From the NCBI GenBank assembly GCA_932294295.1, contig OW028584.1:7076407-7140406 (forward strand): a stretch of DNA of 64,000 nucleotides, given 5' to 3'. The number at the start of each line of letters is the position of its first letter. The first letter of the stretch is position 1. This DNA is from Alitta virens (lineage: Eukaryota > Annelida > Polychaeta > Phyllodocida > Nereididae). The notes beneath the pieces were generated by a model. The model worked only from the letters and a program-made list of their open reading frames with translations, was not told where the DNA came from and did no database searches. Below, piece after piece: positions 1 to 10,544 of this stretch. The position numbers were made by a program, and so were the translations under genes.

Positions 1-174
1 AATATGCTGTATTCCCATGCAGGTTTTTTATATATATATATTGGTCATGTATGTGGAGTGCCTTTCAGATTGGATCTGCAAAGTGGTGGTGGTAAAGATC
101 TGGTGGTGGTGATAAAAAGACTTGTCATAGTTGATTAGACTAGTTAGTCTTGCCAGTGGTGGTAATCAAAGACA

Positions 175-3100
175 ATGGCCAAAGAGTTCAAACTGGCAAT
201 TCCTCAGCAACCTAGCACATCATTGGAACTTGCTCCAAAAGACACAGACTGGGACAGATGTGTGATATGCCAAGAAGTCACAGATGAAGCGCTTCATTGT
301 CCAGGTCATTCAAAACGGAGCACCAGTGGAGCAGGATACAAGACTCTTGCCGAGAACTTGTTGGCATTCAAGAAGATAGACTGTTTGCCCAAAAGTGTTG
401 CTGCCAGGCTCATAATCGAAGGACAAGATCTGGAAGAAGTTGTTAGACTGAACAACGCTAAATGGCATGATAACTGCCGACTGAAGTATAACAAAACCAA
501 GCTAGACCGGGCCTTAAAGCGGAAGGCACCCTCGGCAGAAACTACAGATGCTCCCAAGAAGTATACCCGCCAGATCTCAGTCCAGGGACGCAGTGGCTCT
601 CAGACAGACGTCTGTTTTTTCTGTGACAAACCAGCAAAAGATGAAGAGCCCCTGCGGCATGCCGTGACCTTTGATCTTGATGCCCGTGTTAGAAAATGTG
701 CTCTGCAATTGCAAGATCTAACCCTGCTAGCCAAACTGAGCACAGGTGATCTGATCGCACAGGAGGCCAAATATCATGGCCCATGTCTGGCTGCCCTGTA
801 CAACAGAGCCAGGCCAAAAGCACCTGAGCAAGACAACAGCAGGACCATCAATGAGGCCATAGCGCTTGCTGAGCTGGTTGCTTACATAGTAGACACACGT
901 GAAGACACTGAGCATGCACCAGTTTTCAAACTGGCAGACCTTGTTAGGATGTACTCAGCAAGAGTTGAGCAACTGGGAACAAGTTTGCCAAGTGGCGTGC
1001 GAACTCCACCCACTTGAAAGAAAGGATCCTTGCATGCTTCCCAGACTTGGATGCTCACCAGGAGGGTCGAGACGTGCTTCTTGTCTTCAGCAAATATGTT
1101 GGACAAGCAGTGAGGAAGGCATGCAGTCAGGATGCCGATAGTGACACAATTGTCCTTGCCCGTGCTGCAAACATTGTTCGGAAAACATCATTCACAGGTA
1201 CCTTTGACAGCCAGTGCCAAGAATCTTCAGTGCCAAGTACATTGGTTGCCCTGGTTTCCATGATTCTGTATGGCCCCAACATCAAAAGTCAGTCAAGTTA
1301 CTCATCAACACCTCAGACTGCACTGACCATGTCCCAGTTACTGAAATTCAACAGCTTCACCCGTTGCCGAGATGGTAGCTCTGTTGTCCCACCAGTCACT
1401 CTCAGCAAGAAGGATCTTGTACTTCCAAAGTTTGACGGACCGAACAAAGCAGACTGTCTTCTAATCCCTCAGGCGATGCAGGCGGAGTACAGGTGAGTTA
1501 ACTTGCCATATTTACCTCAGAGTAACGTGACGTATTCTTATTGCATTTGCCAAAGCCGAGCTAACGGTGTTGAATCATTCATTCCAGATGGCTGGATCAT
1601 GTTAGACAGTTGGTCAACATGGATAATCTAGCTGACAGCGAGAACCTCTCTTGGGCAGCCTGCCATGCCAGCCACCAAGATGCCGCAGCCAGGGACGGCA
1701 CCACATCACTGAGCTCCTTACTACTCTTGTTCTACGAAGATGCAAAATCCGTAGCTATGATTCGACATGGTATGGACATAGTGAAGAATGCAGTGGACAC
1801 TCTTAATCCAGGACAAGTGCCAATCATCACCGCAGACCAGCCTTTGTACACACTATGCAAGGTGATCCAATGGACGTGGCCGACGTGCTATGGTGAGGAA
1901 CATTTCGTAGTGATGTTTGGAGGCCTGCACATAGAGATGAATGCTCTCAAAGTGCTTGGTGATCTGCTCGATGGCAGTGGATGGACAGGTGCCCTTACTC
2001 AGGCCAACGTGGCTTCCTCAGGCACTGCTTATTCATTCCTGAAGGTCTCCCATGTAGCACGCACTCGACATGCCAATCAGGTTACAGCATCAGCTCTGCA
2101 TATCCTCCTCCACACAGCCTACACTGAATACAGCAGCAGTCAGGAAGACGAGAGTCTCATGTCCCTAGAAGCCTGGTGTGATGACAGAACCAAAGTCAGC
2201 GCAGTTTCACTTCTGGTTCACCATTCTGCAAGTGGAACTCCAGGTGCTGATATTTGTGAGATGTCTGAGGGAGGCCGACTTCAACCTCTACATTGATTCA
2301 CTGTCACAGCTTGTACCTTGGTTTTTCTCCCTCGACCATACCAACTATGCACGATGGATAGCAGTTCACCTGTGTGACATGGTCACTCTAGCAGAGAAGC
2401 ATCCAGAGGTGTACGAAGAGTTCTTGCATGGCAACTTCACCGTGAAGAAAACCAGGCATGCCTTCTCCACCATCGCCATAGACCAAGCCCATGAACAGAA
2501 CAATGCCGCTGTGAAGGGCGATGGAGGGGCTGTGGGACTCACACAAAACCACACAGGACTACGGCGATGGGCGGTGTCAGGTCCTGAGATGGCCCGTCTG
2601 ATCGAGGAGTTCCAAGCATCAATGGAGAGACCAGACAAGGAACCAGATCTCCGATATCATGAGCAGACAAAAAGCACACAGATGACCTTCTTTAACCAGG
2701 TGAAGGCTCTCACAAGTGTGATCGAGGAAATAGGAAACCCACTCACTGATGAGAGCAGTGATCTGCTCGTCCTGGATACCAGAGATATTGTAGACCCAGC
2801 AGTGATCAACTCAATGCGCAAACTAGAGGAAACTGGACGAGAGCAGTACAACACATTTGTGACCCAACATCTTGTCACTCAGGAACGGCCTGTCCAGGAC
2901 CCAATCAAGCGAAACAACTTCCCTCTCATCAGCCGTCCACCAGTGAGGCAGAAATCCAGAGAGAAGCAGCTGCTGTTATCTGTTAAGAGTGACTGTTCAC
3001 TCTTCTCCAGCTTGTACATATCCTGTCAGAGACGTGACGGGGACCTCGATGAATTCTTCACACATGAGAATCAGGCATGCCCACCATCACTGTCCAACAT

Positions 3101-4427
3101 GGGAAAGCTGCGACTTGGAACCAAGTCAGACCTTGTCAGCTGCCTAGAAGACCTGATACCAATGCAGGAACCAAGGCCAGGCTCACAGCCAGTTCCGCCA
3201 GATGACAAGCCTGCTGTTGATGCCATCATCTTGGATGGTGCTGCCATAGTGAACATGCTCAAGCCTGGAACCTCACACACCTTCTCAGAGTATGCCTCCC
3301 AGATCTTCTTGCCCTACATCACAAAACAGTTGGAGCATGTGCAGAGACTAGATGCGGTTTGGGACGAATATGTACCCGACAGCTTGAAGGCACACACACG
3401 CAGTGTGAGGGGCAAGGGCAACCGCAGGCGTGTCGAATCATCTAATCCTCTACCAAGAAACTGGCAGGACTTTCAGAGAAACGACGAGAACAAAAGGGAG
3501 CTGTTTTCATTCTTGAGCCAGCAGACAGCAACCATTGAAACTGAAGCGCAGGTCATTGTCACACACCACATTGACGTGCTGTGCACACAGCCAAGGGACA
3601 CCTCTGGACTTGCTCCCTGCACTCAGGAGGAAGCAGACACCAGGGTTTTGCTGCATGTCCTGGATGCTGCCAAGCATGGCTGCAGTAAAGTGATGATTTG
3701 CACCGTCAATACTGATGTGTTGGTGTTAGCCATATCAGCACTTCAACAGCTCAACATTGACGAACTCTGGGTTGCCTTCGCCTCGGGCAAGACCTTTAGG
3801 TACCTCCCAGCCCATGAGATGGCAGCTGCCCTTGGCCCTGAGAAGAGCATAGCCTTGCCGTTCCTGCATGCCTTCACTGGATGCGACACTGTGTCATCAT
3901 TTGCTGGGCATGGGAAGAGGACGGTCTGGGACATCTGGAAGATGTACGAAGACATCACCCCCGCATTTGTCACATTAGGATCGACACCGAGCTCTGTGGA
4001 AGGCCAGATGGAGGTACTGGAGCGCTTTGTGGTTCTTCTGTATGACCGTACAAGCAGTGTGGAGAAGGTGAACGAGGCACGGAAGCAGCTGTTCTCGCAG
4101 AAGGGCAGACAAATGGATGGACTTCCACCAACACGAGCAGCACTTGTGGAACACACAAAGCGAGCCGCCTACTAGGCAGGCCATGTCTGGAGTCAGATTT
4201 TCATCACTGTGCCCCCGCTACCATCTCCTGATGAGTGGGGATGGCTGCAGAGCGATGCTGGAGGCTGGGAAGTCAAGTGGACAACCCTTCCAGAGGCTTC
4301 CCGGGCATGCCGCCAGTTGCTGAGATGTGGGTGCAAGAAGGGCTGCAGGGGGCAGTGCAAGTGTATGAAGGCTGCCCTGCCATGCACTGCTCTGTGTTTG
4401 TGTGCAGGACTCTGTGACCGCGATTGA
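175..4427 (+). pseudogene. FEN1/PIN-like nuclease with C-terminal CXC domain, broken
   Basis: A multi-domain protein of a type I remember as expanded in invertebrate genomes. The N-terminal third is Cys/His-rich (CVICQ and FCDKP motifs, probably zinc-binding). The C-terminal half has an acidic-residue pattern like the FEN1/XPG (PIN superfamily) nucleases: EEADTRVLLHV, then NTDVLVLA, then FTGCDTVSSFAGHGK, matching the FEN1 helical acidic segment and its GCD..GxGK region. The last ~40 residues (4307-4424) are a Cys-rich tesmin/TSO1-like CXC motif (CGCKKGC, CKC, LCLCAGLC). The start ATG at 175 has a good context. One intron is visible. The frame is broken three times: a shift near 1000, a second near 2175, and an in-frame TAG at 4173-4175, after which the same frame stays open through the CXC domain. 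The nuclease assignment is inferred from motifs. The gene may be mobile-element derived, but no terminal repeats were seen. Confidence 0.6.
1493..1587 (+). other. Intron in FEN/PIN-like gene
   Basis: Donor AG|GTGAGT at 1493 and acceptor CATTCCAG ending at 1587. Splicing joins an AG half-codon to an A and keeps the frame open into the next exon, which begins with a Trp-Leu-Asp-His segment. A retained intron argues that this copy came from genomic DNA and is not a processed retrocopy. Confidence 0.75.
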
Positions 4428-4802
4428 ACTGTGGATTAGTAAGCAGGGTGCTTAGCAAGCAGTGTACCGTTTCAAAATCAGTGAATTTATTACTGATTAA
4501 ATATTTCAATGCCATAACCTGATTTCTGTTGTATATACATGATTGATTTTAGCTCTATCACAATCCTTGTCCTGAAAAATGTATGTTTAGACACCAAGAT
4601 TAGGATTCTAAGTAAATCAGAGGCTGAGATATTGACAAATTTACATTTACGCCCGCCATTTTGGAAAATGGCTGCCATTGAGACCAGGGGACTAATTTGC
4701 GATGGCCCTATATCCAAAAATAATCCTTGGGGATGGTTCTTAAAAAGTGCAAACTTTCATGCTTGTATCATTTACTGAACAATTCTTCCACCAGGCGGCC
4801 TA
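4428..4802. other. Non-coding spacer between nuclease gene and LINE A
   Basis: No gene seen. It holds a short perfect inverted repeat (CCATTTT-gg-AAAATGG, about 4657-4672). The right edge, near 4803-4812, is where similarity between LINE A and the other LINE copies stops abruptly, so it is probably a deletion or rearrangement breakpoint. Confidence 0.5.
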
Positions 4803-7310
4803 ACTATAAAGCGTTGTAAGTGGCTGCAATCTAATAAAATATGTTTAATTGTTAGGGGGCACCGACAACTCTGGCATACCGGTGCCGGTTCATTGACTAA
4901 AAGGTGTAAATGTGTAAGTCTTGAATGACCTATAAGGCATCTGTGATATATTCCTTGATCTTTGCGAGTATTGAACCTACTAGGTATTTTATTTTGAATG
5001 CAAGGTAAGATTGAATGCAACTTGTTATTACATTCATTCCATTGTCTTTGCCAGCAAGACATGATAAAAGATTTTATAGTCATTTTAAAATCAGTGTATG
5101 GAATGGTAAAATCAGTTATCTCTTTTGTAAGAGCCCTTTTGGCTGCCAGGTCTGCTTTTTCATTCCCTTCAATGCCAGCGTGTCCAGGAATCCAGCAGAA
5201 TACTATGTCTTTGTATTTGTGAAGATAGAAATACTTAATAAGAACATCTAAGATCCCAGGGTTATCAAGTTGTTTATTTTGGATTGCTTGAAGAGCAGAT
5301 TTGGAATCAGAACAGATAACATAACGATCTGATTCTGAGTCCTCAATGTTCTTTAAGGCAAGGTAAATAGCTGTTAATTCTGCAGTGTATATTGAGCAGT
5401 GGTCTGGAAGACGACATTCAGCTATAACGGTTTTATAAGAAGTGACTGCACAGCCTACTCGTCTTTCCATTTTTGAGCCATCTGTGTATAGAAATTTGTA
5501 CGATTCGTATTTAAACCTTATACTATAAAATAGGTTTTGATAGTCTACCGGATTGGTTTCGCTTTTTTTAAGCTCTGCCAAATCCAGTATAACTTTGGGG
5601 ACTGGGAGAATCCATGGCGGAATGGGTGGTACTTCCGTCTTGGCAATGATTGTAGTATCAATTTTTGCAGCCTCAAGATAGAATTTCATGCGTAATCCCA
5701 GTGGTCGAATGGCGTTTGAATGAGATTCATAATGATGCATGTACTTTGGATGAAATATTACATCATATGTTGGATTTGTTGGAGTTGAAGCTACTTTTAG
5801 TATGTATTGCATGGATAACTTGATACGACGAAGGGAAAGTGGAGGTTTCTCTGCCAGTGCATATAAGCTCTCTACAGGAGATGTACGAAAAGCTCTTAAG
5901 CTTAGTCGCAACCCTTGATGATGTACAGAATTCAGGCATTTTAGATAAGATGGTCTGGCGGAGCCATATACCACAGAACCATAATCAAGTCGAGAACGAG
6001 TGATTGCACGATAGAGACGAAGGAGGACCGTTGTGTCCCCACCCCAATTATATTTGCTCACTACTTTAAGGAGGTTCATTGATTTCAGGCACTTTGCTTT
6101 CAGTGCTTTGATATGCGGAATGAAAGACAGTTTGGAGTCAAGAAGAACACCCAAAAATTTTGTTTCATTCACCACTTTTATTTGACAGTTGTCGATTATT
6201 AGTGATGGATCTGGATGGTTTGATCGTAAGTGACGGAAAGGCATACAAACTGTCTTCTGCTTAGAGAACTTGAAGCCATTTTCAAGTGACCATTTGTGAA
6301 TCCTATTCAAATTCAATTGCAGTTGTCGTTCTATAGTTGGCATATATCTGGAACGGTATGCAATGAGGAAATCGTCAACATATAGGGATGACATAAGATT
6401 TTCTGAGATGGAATTTACTATACTGTTGATTTTGATTTTAAAGAGGGTGGGCGAGAGAATACTACCCTGAGGGACTTCATTCTCCTGAGAGTAGGAGCTT
6501 GACATCGTTGATCCCACTCGGACCTTAAAGAAGCGATCCTGTAGGAAGGATCCGATGAAAACTGGAAGGCGACCTCGAAGCCCTAAGTCGTGGAGATCTT
6601 TCATTATTCCATATTTCCTTGTAGTGTCATAAGCTTTTTCTAGGTCAAAGAATATGGCTACTACGTGTTCTCTGTTAATGAAAGCATCTCTAACATAAGT
6701 TTCCAGTCTGACTAAATGATCTAATGTGCTCCTGTGACGGCGAAATCCAGATTGTAATAAGCTGGTTCGACTCCAGGAACCAAACCAGTCTATCAGTAAC
6801 AATTCGTTCCATTGTCTTACATAGCCAACTGGTTAAAGCTATTGGTCGATAATTCGTAGGATCACTATGATCCTTCCCCGGCTTGGGAATTGGGATGACC
6901 GTGGCTTGTTTCCACAGGGATGGAAGTCATCCCTTCTCCCAAATTTGATTAAAGATATACAGTAATGTTTTTAAAGAGGATTGAGGTAGGTGTTTTAAGA
7001 TTTGATAATGTATATTATCAGGGCCTGTTGCAGAGTCAGTCGCTTTTAAGATGGCCTTCTGAAGTTCTTCTAAGGTGATGTAGGAGTTATAATCTTCGCT
7101 GTTATCAGACTGTTATATTTAGGGTTAATCTCTCAGCTTGAGCCTTATAACATTGGAATTCTCTTGTATAGTTCTCTGACGAGGAGTTGTACGCAAACTG
7201 TTCTCCTAACCCGTTTGATATTTGTTCTGGTGAGGAGAGATGTTCTCCATTCACTTCTAGAATGCTTACATGTGAAGCTAGGTTTTTTCCTTCAATCTTC
7301 TTAATCATTT
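4803..7310 (-). pseudogene. LINE A reverse transcriptase and RNase H (ORF2 C-terminal part)
   Basis: The RT core is visible: FRRHRSTLDHL and FDLEKAYDT (motif A, first Asp), VPQGSILSPTLF (motif B) and YVDDFLIAY (motif C, catalytic Asp pair). The RNase H domain follows: LYTDGSK (Asp), YTAELTAI (Glu), CSDSKSAL (Asp) and WIPGHAGIEGNEKAD (His/Asp). A CCHC-like C-terminal segment (CQSCRCPLTIKHILLDC) closes the frame. The stretch from 6802 back to the start is open to about 4772, but the N-terminal RT part is broken: an extra T near 7112 relative to LINE C shifts the frame, and further breaks lie around 6800-7100. It is therefore a dead copy. Role in the live family: target-primed reverse transcription of the element RNA. 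Confidence 0.8.
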
Positions 7311-7311
7311 T

Positions 7312-8372
7312 CTAGACTTTATTGCTAGGAGTTCTTTCAGTTAGTCTGGAGACATAGTCACTCCAGCAACTACGTTCTTTTTGCCTGACAATTCTACGCG
7401 CTTTGGCTGTCAGGCACTTAAAATTATTCAGATTGCTGATGGTCGGCTGTGCTTTAAAAATTCTGAGGGCTCTCTTACGGTTTTTAATAGCTTCTCTAAC
7501 TTCGTCGTCAAACCAGGGTCTTGCACTTCGTTTAGACTTATTTTTTGTCATCGGTATTGTTTTATTGGCTATATCAGTTATAGCATCAGTAAAATCTTCA
7601 ACGAGACTATTACAATTCCTATAATGAGACATAGTAATTGTTTCAAAGCAGTGCTTTTCGAAGGAGGTCCAATCAGCTTTATGCAACTTCAATCGGAGTT
7701 GACCCACTTCTCTAGTACCTTCTACGTTTTGTAGGACAATGGGAAAGTGATCACTGCCGTGAGTGTCCTCTAATACTCTCCATTCAAATTCCAGAAATAA
7801 CGCTGGATCACATATACTAAGGTCAATTGATGAAAATGTTCCATGACCTGGGTGAAGATATGTGGGTGAACCATCATTGAACAAGCAAAGGGTGTGGTCA
7901 TTGAGAAAATCTTCAATGGTTTTTCCTTTGCTGTTGTGGGAAGTGCTTCCTCACAATTGATTATGGCTGTTAAAATCTCCTAGGATAAGACGCGGTTCAG
8001 GAAGTTGATTGTAAAGGTTATGCAAATCACTGGCTGTAAGGTTAAAAGGCAGAGGAATATATAAGGAACATATAGTGAATGTTTTATTCAGGTTCAGACG
8101 AACTGCTGTAGCCTGAAGGTTTGTGTTAAAAGCAATATGGGTATGAATGATTCCATTTTTAACTAAAATTGATGAGCCACGAGTGGGTCTATCATTGGAA
8201 ATATTGCCATATGTGTGATACATATGATAGTTTCTCAGTTTCAAACTATTCAGGGGTTTCAGAAAATTTTCCTGTAGACAGAAAACACTAGGGTTTAAGT
8301 CTAGGACCATGCAACCTACTTCGTCAAAGTTGGCTCTGAAACCACGACAGTTCCACTGAATGATACTGTCTA
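7312..8372 (-). pseudogene. LINE A apurinic-type endonuclease domain
   Basis: Endonuclease/exonuclease/phosphatase fold that would nick the target DNA. Visible motifs include NPSVFCLQE (catalytic Glu; here CLQEN), LILGDFNSHN (Asp and Asn) and HGSDHFPI (the C-terminal SDH signature). Compared with LINE C, a TGG codon after the HNQL motif has become TGA near 7950, and the linker to the RT is frameshifted near 7310. The domain lies directly upstream of the RT in the same ORF2 in LINE C. Confidence 0.75.
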
Positions 8373-8689
8373 TGAGTTACTTAAAAGAGTTTAATATTAT
8401 CATAGTAAAATCTATAGTGCATGGTATGAATTAGTATAAATATTTACTTTTTCTTCCAAGTCGCTGCCTCTTTTGGTGTTAAGGTCTTTTTGGGGGCCCC
8501 ACCGTGCTTAGATGGTGGTCTTATGATGCCCAGTGCACTAGATTTATCTAGTGCTTTTCTGATGAGGGGGGGGGGTCTTTTGGGAACAATTGATATTTTA
8601 TCAATTGCCCCTCCCATTGAGGCCTAGGGATGGTGGTAGTACCTGCCTCCTCTTCCACTACTGATGCATATGTGATTGGTCCTACGGAT

Positions 8690-9271
8690 TGTTCAGGCCT
8701 GAGGAAAGCTGATGTTCTGCGTGGCTTTCAACCTCAGTACCTCTTTTTCTAGAATCCATTTGGGCCACCTGCGATCAAATGCTGCATGTCTTTGGTCACA
8801 GTTCACACATCTGGGGTTCAGTGTACAGGGGTTTTCCCTGGTGTGAGTGTGATCAGTGGATCCACAGTTTGCACATTTTTCCTGTCTGTTACAGTTTCGC
8901 TTCATATGACCATAATTTTGGCATTTAAAGCATCTTTGAGGATTAGGAACATGCGGGCGAACTTTGCACCATTCAAATCCAACAGGTACCTTGTCAGGCA
9001 GGTAATTCCTGTGGAATGTCAGAATGAGGAGTTCAAGAAGGTTCTCTTCTTAGCTTAATCCTCTGAATATCATGTACCTCCCTGTGTGACAGCCACTCTC
9101 TAAGTTCTTCATCGGAGCACAGGTGGCTTTCTCGGGGTAGTACTGTTCCCTTGACTGAATTCATTGTCCTGTGTTGTTCTACTATTACAGGAGTTCTTCC
9201 AAATTCTTTCAGACTTAACAGTGTCTCCGTTTGGTGTCTGGTGTTAGTCTGGATCAAGAGAGCCAGACCTC
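8690..9271 (-). pseudogene. LINE A ORF1 fragment with CCHC zinc knuckles
   Basis: Decayed ORF1 (RNA-binding gag-like protein). Two knuckle-like blocks are readable: CANCGSTDHTHTRENPC and CVNCDQRHAAFDRRW, with the last expected Cys replaced by Trp. The upstream segment at 9033-9257 keeps a LCSDEELREWLS motif shared with LINE C ORF1. Frames are broken between blocks. The rest of ORF1 continues on the other side of LINE B, at 10,389-10,509. Confidence 0.65.
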
Positions 9272-9284
9272 AGATGTCTGGTGT
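9272..9284. repeat. Target-site duplication of LINE B, left copy
   Basis: AGATGTCTGGTGT, repeated exactly at 10376-10388. The two copies flank the CA-rich 3' end and the truncated 5' end of LINE B, as expected for target-primed reverse transcription. Confidence 0.85.
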
Positions 9285-10375
9285 GGTGTGTGTGTGTGTG
9301 TGAGTTATTGTTTAACGCCTCATCAGCCCCTGAGTGGGCTATGTAGAGGCTCTCTAGGTTAAGATTGATTATCTATATTTGGTAGTAGAAACCAGAAGCA
9401 TATAAAAAATCAATAATTGTCTGGGTTGGATATCTAGTAAAGAGATGTTGTAAGGTAGTAGCTTGAAACAGAGGTCTTCGAATGCGTTGTAAGTGGGTGC
9501 AATCTAATAAAATATGTTTGATTGTTAGGGGGCACCGACAACTCTGGCATACCGGTGCCGGTTCATTGACTAAAAGATGTAAATGTGTAAGTCTTGAATG
9601 TCCTATGAGGCATCTGTGATATATTCCTTGATCTTTGCGAGTATTGAACCAACTAGGTATTTTATTTTGAATGCAAGGTAAGATTGAATGCAACTTGTTG
9701 TTATTACATTCATTCCATTGTCTTTGCCAGCAAGACATGATAAAAGATTTTATAGTCATTTTAAAATCACTGTATGGAATGGTAAAATCAGTTATCTCTT
9801 TTGTAAGAGCCCTTTTTGCTGCCCGGTCTGCTTTTTCATTCCCTTCAATGCCAGCGTGTCCAGGAATCCAGCAGAATACTATGTCTTTGTATTCGTGAAG
9901 ATAGAAATACTTAATAAGAACATCTAAGATCCCAGGGTTATCAAGTTGTTTATTTTGGATTGCTTGAAGAGCAGATTTGGAATCAGAACAGATAACATAA
10001 CGATCTGATTCTGAGTCCTCGCTGTTCTTTAAGGCAAGATATTGAGCAGTGGTCTGGAAGACGACATTCAGCTATAACGGTTTTATAAGAAGTGACTGCA
10101 CAGCCTACTCGTCTTTCCATTTTTGAGCCATCTGTGTATAGAAATTTGTACGATTCGTATTTAAACCTTATACTATAAAATAGGTTTTGATAGTCTACCG
10201 GATTGGTTTCGCTTTTTTTAAGCTCTGCCAAATCCAGTATAACTTTGGGGACTGGGAGAATCCATGGCGGAATGGGTGGTACTTCCGTCTCGGCAATGAT
10301 TGTAGTATCAATTTTTGCAGCCTCAAGATAGAATTTCATGCGTAATCCCAGTGGTCGAATGGCATTTGAACGAGA
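9285..10375 (-). mobile_element. LINE B: 5'-truncated LINE insertion inside LINE A
   Basis: A 1,091-bp copy of the same family as LINE C, covering the RNase H to 3'-UTR part. The 3' end (left side) ends in a TG/CA microsatellite at 9285-9301, and the 5' end is truncated at 10375. Residual frames at 9373-9759 and 9983-10426 carry the RNase H and Cys-rich C-terminal segments. A deletion of about 26 bp next to position 10036, relative to LINES A and C, removes the codons around the catalytic-Glu segment. Exact 13-bp target duplications bracket it. Confidence 0.9.
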
Positions 10376-10388
10376 AGATGTCTGGTGT
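10376..10388. repeat. Target-site duplication of LINE B, right copy
   Basis: Exact second copy of AGATGTCTGGTGT. LINE A ORF1 sequence resumes immediately after it. Confidence 0.85.
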
Positions 10389-10509
10389 CCTCTGTCTTTC
10401 CTACCAGCTTTTCTGAAGTTAGACATATGGTGATTGCTGATAGTCTTTTGAATCGTTCATCTGTTCCATTGATAATTAGACACTTTGGCCAAGATCTCTG
10501 TTTTGACAT
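10389..10509 (-). pseudogene. LINE A ORF1, 5' fragment
   Basis: From an ATG at 10509 the minus strand reads a segment with SWPKCLIINGT and RLSAITIC, matching the PWPKFLVVTG and RLSAITIC blocks of LINE C ORF1. This shows that LINE A continues beyond LINE B and starts close to 10,510-10,520, next to the truncated hAT gene. Confidence 0.7.
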
Positions 10510-10544
10510 TTTGTCTGATTCATTTGATGTTGTTCGAGAGCGTT

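Larger units (their letters stand above)
4803..10520 (-). mobile_element. LINE A: old Nimb/I-like non-LTR retrotransposon
   Basis: Reading right to left: a gag-like ORF1 with CCHC knuckles, an apurinic endonuclease, reverse transcriptase and an RNase H domain, the domain order of the I/Nimb/R1-type LINEs that carry RNase H. It is closely related to the full-length copy at 52,957-58,366 but more decayed. Its 3' end (low-coordinate side) is missing: homology to the other copies stops near 4810, before the 3' UTR and CA-rich tail. That is unusual, because LINEs normally lose 5' sequence. The ORF1 part is split by insertion of LINE B (9285-10375). The clade name is an inference from domain order and overall look. 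Confidence 0.8.
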
